Of a stretch of 64,000 nucleotides of DNA, positions 58,125 to 64,000 are shown piece after piece. Positions within the stretch are counted from its first letter, which is position 1; each line of letters begins with the position of its first letter. The stretch spans positions 8,224 to 72,223 of the forward strand of contig MU001503.1 of NCBI GenBank assembly GCA_010093485.1, in the 5' to 3' direction. The notes under the pieces are model-generated. The model ran no database searches. It was given only the letters and a program-made list of their open reading frames with translations, and was not told the DNA's origin. Source of the stretch: Karstenula rhodostoma CBS 690.94 (taxonomy: Eukaryota; Ascomycota; Dothideomycetes; Pleosporales; Didymosphaeriaceae). Position numbers and translations under genes: made by a program.

Positions 58125-60422
58125 TCAAAGTCTTGGACGCTCAGTCAGCTCCTTCGCAATCCCGCGGGAGATCCAGTCAGAGATAGCCATATTGGTAATC
58201 ATCGGATTGACTCCGCTGGCAGATGGGAACACCGAAGCATCCGCAACATACAAACCCTTCGTCCCCCAAACCTGGCCCGTAGGATCCACGACTCCCTCCT
58301 TCTCCTTCGCACTCATGCGACTGGTTCCCATCTGATGTGCAGACACGTACAAAGTATCAGGCCTTGCAAGGCCTCTAGTCCTGATACCGCCAAGCCAGTT
58401 CTGGAATTTCGGATCGTTGACGCCTTCGCTCGTGGGTATCGCAGGGTCGCGTACGAAAGGATCGCTACCCGGAATTAGGGCAAAAATCTCGGTTGCACCT
58501 TGGACGTATTGAATCTTGGCCAGAGCGATGATGCCTTCAACAAGATGGGCTTTGTCGAAATTGGACGTCGTGTATTTGACGCGAGCACGTCCATCGTGGG
58601 GATCCGGATAGACTTGACCTGGATACTTTTCGCGGGCGAGCGAAAAGTACCCAGTCATATGCCTCATACGTGCAGCATTCACCTTGTAATCCAGGCCGTT
58701 CTTCCAGCCCATGAAGGTGAGCCATGCGGACGGAGTCATGTTAGTCGCTTCGATCTTGACTCCATGACCTTTGCCGTCCAGATTCTCGAACTCATTAACA
58801 ACCGAAGTAAGACAGTCGCCGTCCCAAGGTACGATCTCTTCGTGGTGAATACCACCGAGGAAGATCACGGGATGTAGATACAGGTTGCGTCCGATATGGT
58901 GGTTTTTGAGCCCAGACCGCAAAAGCAGCAAGGGCGACTGCATCGTTCCTGCGGAAACAATAACGCGTTTGGCCTTGATGATGACCTTTCGTTTGGTAAC
59001 TGGCTCCCCTGCGACACCACCGTTGATATCTCGAGAGACCCAGGTGCCTCTTACACCTTTAGCAACCTGACGCCCACCTCGTTTTGCAAAGATAATCTCC
59101 TCGGCGTGGAAGCCCTCGACAAACATTGCACCAGCGCGGGCTGCATCGGGTAACCAGCTGACAACGGGGCCTTGCTTCTCGCAAGAGCCACAGCCAAAGG
59201 TGCAATGACCGCAGTGATGTCGCTTTCCTCCGCTGTTCTGGGGGACAGCCTTAGCAGCATAGCCTAACTTGCGCGCACCTTCGAGTAATATCCGGTTTGC
59301 ATTACTGTGTTCGATATAGTCTGTCGAGACACCCATCCGTTGACACACGCGGTCGAGCGAATTTTGAAACTCGGCAGATGTGAAAAACGGAAGCCCACGG
59401 TCGGCCCACTCTTTTCGAACATATGCTTGTGTTTGGAGGGATGCAGACCAGTTCACGGTTCCACCACCTCCAAATGTCTGACCCGCGACAACGGCTACTG
59501 TACTGTCGTCTGATTGAATGCCTGCAAGTTGAGGTACAAGTCAGTAAAATCCAGCTAGGGAGAGGACGTAACTGCAAAAGTACGTACCCCCACCATGCAT
59601 GAATAGGTTGTTCCAACCATACTGCTCACGCATCGGGTAATGCTCTGGCGACCAGTGGTGTGCTTTCTCAACCACAATCACGCGACGACCAGCCTCAGAC
59701 AGGTTCTTTGCGCAGACTGCGCCTCCACAGCCACTCCCTACAATAACAACATCTGTCTCGATGACTTCTGGTTCCTCTCCGGGGGGAAACTGAACAAACT
59801 CGTAATCAAAGCCTTTTCCTGGAACCATACCAACTGGTACACGTGGGTACCCAAGGAAGCGGGGCAAGGTTTCGCTGGTTTTGAGCCAGGTCTGCTTTGA
59901 CAGAGTGCCCAAGGATCGAACTAGCTGCCGGAGGAGAGGCAAGCGTGCCGTTGCCCATGATTGAAGTATTGCTTCTCGCACATGTACAGGCTGCTCGCTA
60001 AAGGGAGTGACTTTGCCTGTAAGGACTAGTGATCCAGCGCGGGTGTTGAGTATATTCAAGACCATCGAGAGATCCTTCTGATTCGATTGGGGTAAGTGGA
60101 GCGCGATGACTCTACGCAACTCTTCTCTAAATACGGGATTCAATGCGGGGTTGTCATCAAGCAATGCCTTTGCGGCTTCCTCACCATCAGGGTCTGGCGT
60201 GAGGCCCCGCAGTTTGGTTATGGTTGCCGAGTATTCATTGTCGGTGACCACGATCCCAGTGCTGCCTTCAGCGGTTGCGGCTGGTTTTATAGAGGGAATT
60301 ATTGTCTCTGCGATGGCGAGAAGTGTCTTCCATTGTGGGGGAGCCAGAGGATCGTCCGCTGGGACAGGGGGCAGAGTAGAGGCTTTCGGGGACACGGCTG
60401 TGGTAGGAAGCGGTTCCGACAT
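58125..60422 (-). CDS. Long-chain fatty alcohol oxidase (GMC oxidoreductase)
   Basis: Two minus-strand exons (60422-59588 and 59521-58125) with a 66-bp intron (GTACGT...GCAG) join in frame to 743 residues. A helical N-terminal region of about 220 residues, typical of FAO proteins, precedes the FAD-binding motif DVVIVGSGCGGAVCAKNL (about 224-241). GQTFGGGGTVNWSASLQ, HHCGHCTFGCGSCEK and the C-terminal HQMGTSRM (from H674) and SVFPSASGVNPM (N717) complete the GMC fold. It oxidises long-chain alcohols to aldehydes with release of hydrogen peroxide in omega-oxidation or alkane use, in peroxisome or ER membranes in known cases. It is divergent to the FYVE gene across 1.45 kb. Confidence 0.93.
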
Positions 60423-61876
60423 GGCAGCGTGGGATTTGGCAATTGTTGAGCCTATGTGATGGACTGTTCACATTGGTGGGTGCATCAAAATAACAAGAAG
60501 AGTCGAAACATGGCGTTCGTTTGTTGCTGTGCCGCAGGATGCGGGTGCGGGTGAGCAAACGCGGAGAAAACGCGGAGTGCATGAGCCGTGCGCGAGTCGT
60601 GCGCGAGTCGTGCGCTCCAACCTCGGCATTTGTTTCTGTGAGAACGCCACTGCCTCGTGGCTTGTACCTGCGCCACGCTCACGTGGCACTGTTAACGCCG
60701 GGATATCTCCTCGGATCGGTTTCGACGGCGTCCAGGCCAGGTTGGGCTCCACTCCACTCCAGAGCGGCACTCTGCGCACGAGACCCTTTGCTCGTTCTCG
60801 CCGGCGGCTTCAAGCGGCTCAAGCCTGGTGATAGTTGAGGCTCACGCCGCGCTGCCCTCCGAGTGGCAGCCGCAGAAGCAGCGACGCAACTGCATTCGAT
60901 CCGACCCCGGACTGACGTATGCTTCTGGGAGTCTGGGGCTGCCATGATGAGGCAGAGGGCATCCGATGGCAGGCGCTCGGTTGTCAATGCAAATTACCAA
61001 GGAAAGCGACGCGAGTGGTCAGAGATAAGCCTGCGTCCCAATTCGGATGTGGTCGGCACCCAAGGCCGTTGCCAAAACTACGGATCGTTGCCGTGTCACG
61101 GTTCAGGACGCCCCCGCAGGCGCCACAGACTGCGCGCAGTGAAAACCACTGTATCCGCGCTGCGCTGTCTGTCGTGAATGCTGCGCGTCTGTCCGCAAAA
61201 AGAGCGACGGCGGAAAGGACGAGCGGCCGGCCGGCGCAGAGATGGCAGTGGAGCAATGCGCGATATGAGCTGGGATCATCCTGCTGCCCCGATGCTTGCA
61301 GCGAGGCTAGCCGTCAGCACGCTTGGTCGAAGCTGTTGGACCCTCGCCTTCACCAGGCCGGTACGGGCAGAACGACGTCGTTCTTAATTCACTCGGTCGC
61401 CCTCATTCCAGACGTGACCCCTCCATACCGCTCGCTGCAACGCCTTCGCCGACAACACCCAACATTTCCGCCCACCAACGCCTCACGCACCGTACACCCA
61501 GGCGACCAGTCCGCTCGTCGTGCAGCAGACAGATAAAACCCCGGGCGTCCTGTCGTGCACCCGTCCTTATCGCCCACCGCCTCTGCTCAACCACCAATTG
61601 CCGTCGACTGCAAACACGCGCAGAGCCGCAGGCTTGCTCAGAATAACTTTTGCGCACTGTCAGCGTCGCGCTGTCCACCAGCCCTCTGACTTGTCGCCCG
61701 CCGTCTTATCTTGACCATCCGCCGACTCTCGCACCTTCGACCACGCGGACGCCGAACAAACGCCCGTCGCGCGATTTCAGCCACCCCTCGATTTCAACCA
61801 GCACCCTCGCCGCGGAAGCCCATACCACACGTCTTGCCTTGCTCTTTGCAGGCGCGCCCCCTCATCCGACCCCTTC
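60423..61876. promoter_or_regulatory. Divergent promoter region, GC-rich
   Basis: 1454 bp between the alcohol oxidase and FYVE-protein starts. The right half is rich in C and A, as in long ascomycete 5' leaders. A GTGCGCGAGTC direct repeat lies near 60588-60615. Open frames here overlap on both strands and are not credible genes. Confidence 0.35.
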
Positions 61877-63184
61877 ATGTCAACCCAGTTCTCCGGCGCG
61901 GCCGTTGCTGTGACGCACAACCCGTTCCAGCACGCATACAAGAAGTCTGCGCTCTACGGCCAGATGGACTCAGGCTCCAACACGCCGATGAACGTGTCGC
62001 CCACCTCACCGCGCACCATGAGCCACCTGCCCGCATACCCCCAGCATGCACCCGCGCTTCGCCCGCTGAAGACACCTGGTTACATCCCCGCAGCGCTGCG
62101 TAGGACCGAGAAGCCTGGTGGACGGTCGCCGCCTAACGCCGACTCTGCCAGCGACACGCCAAACACCAGCTGGGGCTCGGGCTCGGGCTCGGGCGGTTCG
62201 TCTGGCCAGACGCCTGGCGACCTGACTCCCGTCTCCCGCATTGCGACCGAGGACATGCGATCCATCTACGACGACACCCCGCTGTCTCCGGTGACTGGAC
62301 CGATTACGCGCAACCATTGGCAGGTACGTTGATTTCCTTTGAATGCTGCCCATTTGTTTCTCTGTTATTGTCAGCACCCACTCCCCTCCACTTTTGTCGC
62401 GTGCCTTTCCCTGCGCGAGCCGCTTTTACGTACATGGTCCGGGGCGGGCCCTCTAGCGTGGCAACGGTTCCCAGTGCCTCGCCGAATACCGACGCGAGCT
62501 GCGCCAAGTGCATAGTCGCCCTCGACAACTCTGACATCGTATCGAGTCCTGACGTCGCTGCCATGTGCCGCTCGTCGGATGAGGTGCGCTGCCACGAGGT
62601 GTTTGAGACGGCTGCCGTGCGCTTTTTCTTAAGTTCTGCTGTCCTACCCGCCACGAGCCCCTCCACACTATGCTCTGGCGCATGCAGGGTCGCCTGTCTC
62701 CGGGCTGCCTCGGCCTCCTCCGTCCTTAGTTCGTTCCTCTGATATTGGGAGCCTCATCTCTGCGTTCTGGGCCAATCGGATAGAGCTGACTGAATTGTTC
62801 TAGCCTGACAGTTCGACCATCGTCTGCACAGCTTCGTGCTGCCAGCAGCCGTTCGGCCTCTTCATGCGTCGCCATCACTGCCGCAAGTGCGGAGGCATCT
62901 TTTGCTACCAGCACCTCCAGAAGCAGGTTCGCCTCAACGAACAAGCTCTGTTCCATCCCGAGGGCGAGTTGCACAAGGCTTGCGATCGTTGCCACACGCA
63001 GTTCCGCGAGTGGGAGCAGATGCGCTCTAGCCGCACCAATAGCGAGAGCTCCGGCAGCATCGACAGCCCCGCCGCCGTGCAGATCGAGCAACCGCTGCAG
63101 GCGAAGCGCCCAGAGTGTGCTCCCAAGGCTAGCTTTCTGTCGCAGAGCTTCGGCGGTGGCACCTGGAACTGGAGCACCTTCTAA
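61877..63184 (+). CDS. FYVE-type zinc-finger protein
   Basis: Two exons, 61877-62323 and 62804-63184, give 275 residues. The 480-bp intron (GTACGT donor, CTGAC branch, TTCTAG acceptor) is about ten times longer than others in the window. The junction is supported because it creates W-Q-P-D, the WxxD that opens FYVE domains. The finger then reads CTASCCQQPFGLF, MRRHHCRKCGGIFCYQHLQ and ACDRCHTQF. The basic RRHHCR patch binds phosphatidylinositol 3-phosphate on endosomes. The usual Cys after IFC-x2 is His here, and the first Cys pair is spaced by three. The N-terminal 150 residues are disordered (Ser/Pro/Gly). It may act in endosomal or vacuolar traffic; the exact orthologue is not clear. Confidence 0.85.
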
Positions 63185-64000
63185 ATCACGACCGCGTCGA
63201 CGAGTCTCTTTCTGGGCATTCGTGCCTTCTTTCTCAACATGATGATATCCAGGACGGCCAATCGCCTTTCTGGGGGCACATGGTCGTCCACAATTCTTTC
63301 CAGCTCTTTCAGCTTCTGCACGAAGCATCTGCATAATTGCATGGTATCCTGGCGCACAGCATTATCCGGCGGGTGGGCATTTTCAGCGATTTAGTATTTC
63401 TTTGGTTCGCCCATAGACTCGCCGCGTTCTCGTGGACGCGTGCTGCTACGGCCAGCGAGATATCCAACCTCATGATTGTTTCTTCTAGACCTGGTCAGTC
63501 GATCGGCTCTACGAGCTGGCGGCGAGGGATTCGAGCTGAGGCTCCGGTGAAATGGTGGTTTAATGGACTGGCGTATAGGGCATTGTCGGTTTTTTCCTGG
63601 CTGCGTTCGATGATGTTGCAGCGTGCTCTAGCACCTGCAAGGCAGCATGTGATGACTTGCACGTGGGTTGCAATGATCGCGCGCGCTCTCGAGAGGGACT
63701 GTAGGAGAATAGCCGATGCGTAATAGTTTACTGCAATGTTCTTTAAGGAGATTTTCCGTTTGCAGGTGGTGACTCAGTGCCTAGCGATGGCGTGATACGA
63801 TGAGGACTGTGATGGGGTTCCGATGGTATCTCTAGCGGCTTTTGGGGTGAGAGGGCAGCCGCACTTGAGCAAACACTCACGGATGAGATCAAGAGCAACG
63901 GCAGCATCGCTCAAATATGATCCAAGCCCATCAGCAGGGCCAGCAAAAAAAAATGGACCGTTATCGAAACATCATAGGCTCGATGATCCACAGGAGAAAT
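63185..64000. other. Downstream region, no supported gene
   Basis: Probably the 3' UTR of the FYVE gene and intergenic DNA. A 128-codon frame from a TTG at 63337 has no recognisable features. Confidence 0.45.

Noticed and set aside
63337..63723. 128-codon plus-strand frame
   Set aside because: Starts at TTG, lies in the probable 3' UTR of the FYVE gene, and has no domain.
9531..64000. Secondary-metabolite cluster or Starship-type giant transposon
   Set aside because: No polyketide synthase, NRPS, terpene synthase, prenyltransferase or tyrosine-recombinase captain gene is seen; the genes are mainly dispersed housekeeping and accessory types.

Overview
This is nuclear DNA of a filamentous ascomycete. 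Short introns of about 47-66 bp with GTANGT-type donors, HET-domain genes, a fungal long-chain alcohol oxidase and AT blocks typical of repeat-induced point mutation (RIP) point to Dothideomycetes, probably Pleosporales; the order is inference. The window alternates between two gene-free AT-rich blocks (1-9530 and about 50700-54050) and GC-balanced DNA with genes at ordinary fungal spacing.

Layout. 1-9530 is a RIP-degraded repeat block. It ends at the 3' end of a decayed LTR-like element (5875-9530). 9531-12400 holds broken gene pieces, including an inverted duplicate, and a small PARP-type zinc-finger gene. 13162-23594 is a housekeeping stretch: cytosolic GH13 alpha-amylase, a large Fmp42-like MFS protein, a coiled-coil protein of unknown function, the mitochondrial phosphate carrier, and an F-box-like protein. 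23870-24885 holds two gene relics. 25507-32285 carries a Sac-domain phosphoinositide phosphatase and a sugar transporter. 33102-36947 is an accessory stretch with a HET-domain gene carrying WW-like modules (its frame is interrupted) and a frameshifted membrane-protein gene. 38211-50640 has a repeat-containing disordered protein, minisatellites, a small SAP protein, a single-pass membrane protein, ribosomal protein eS17 and a CAX-type cation/proton exchanger.

50640-54105 is one complete transposon: 65-bp terminal inverted repeats, flanked by a 9-bp target-site duplication, with an interior converted almost wholly to A+T. Beyond it lie a secreted GH1 beta-glucosidase, a GMC long-chain alcohol oxidase and a FYVE-finger protein.

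The genes do not form one pathway or a secondary-metabolite cluster. Carbon handling recurs (amylase, sugar transporter, beta-glucosidase), but the genes are dispersed. The most unusual content is the transposon-derived DNA and the decayed genes around it. Exon structures were joined by hand from splice signals and reading-frame continuity.
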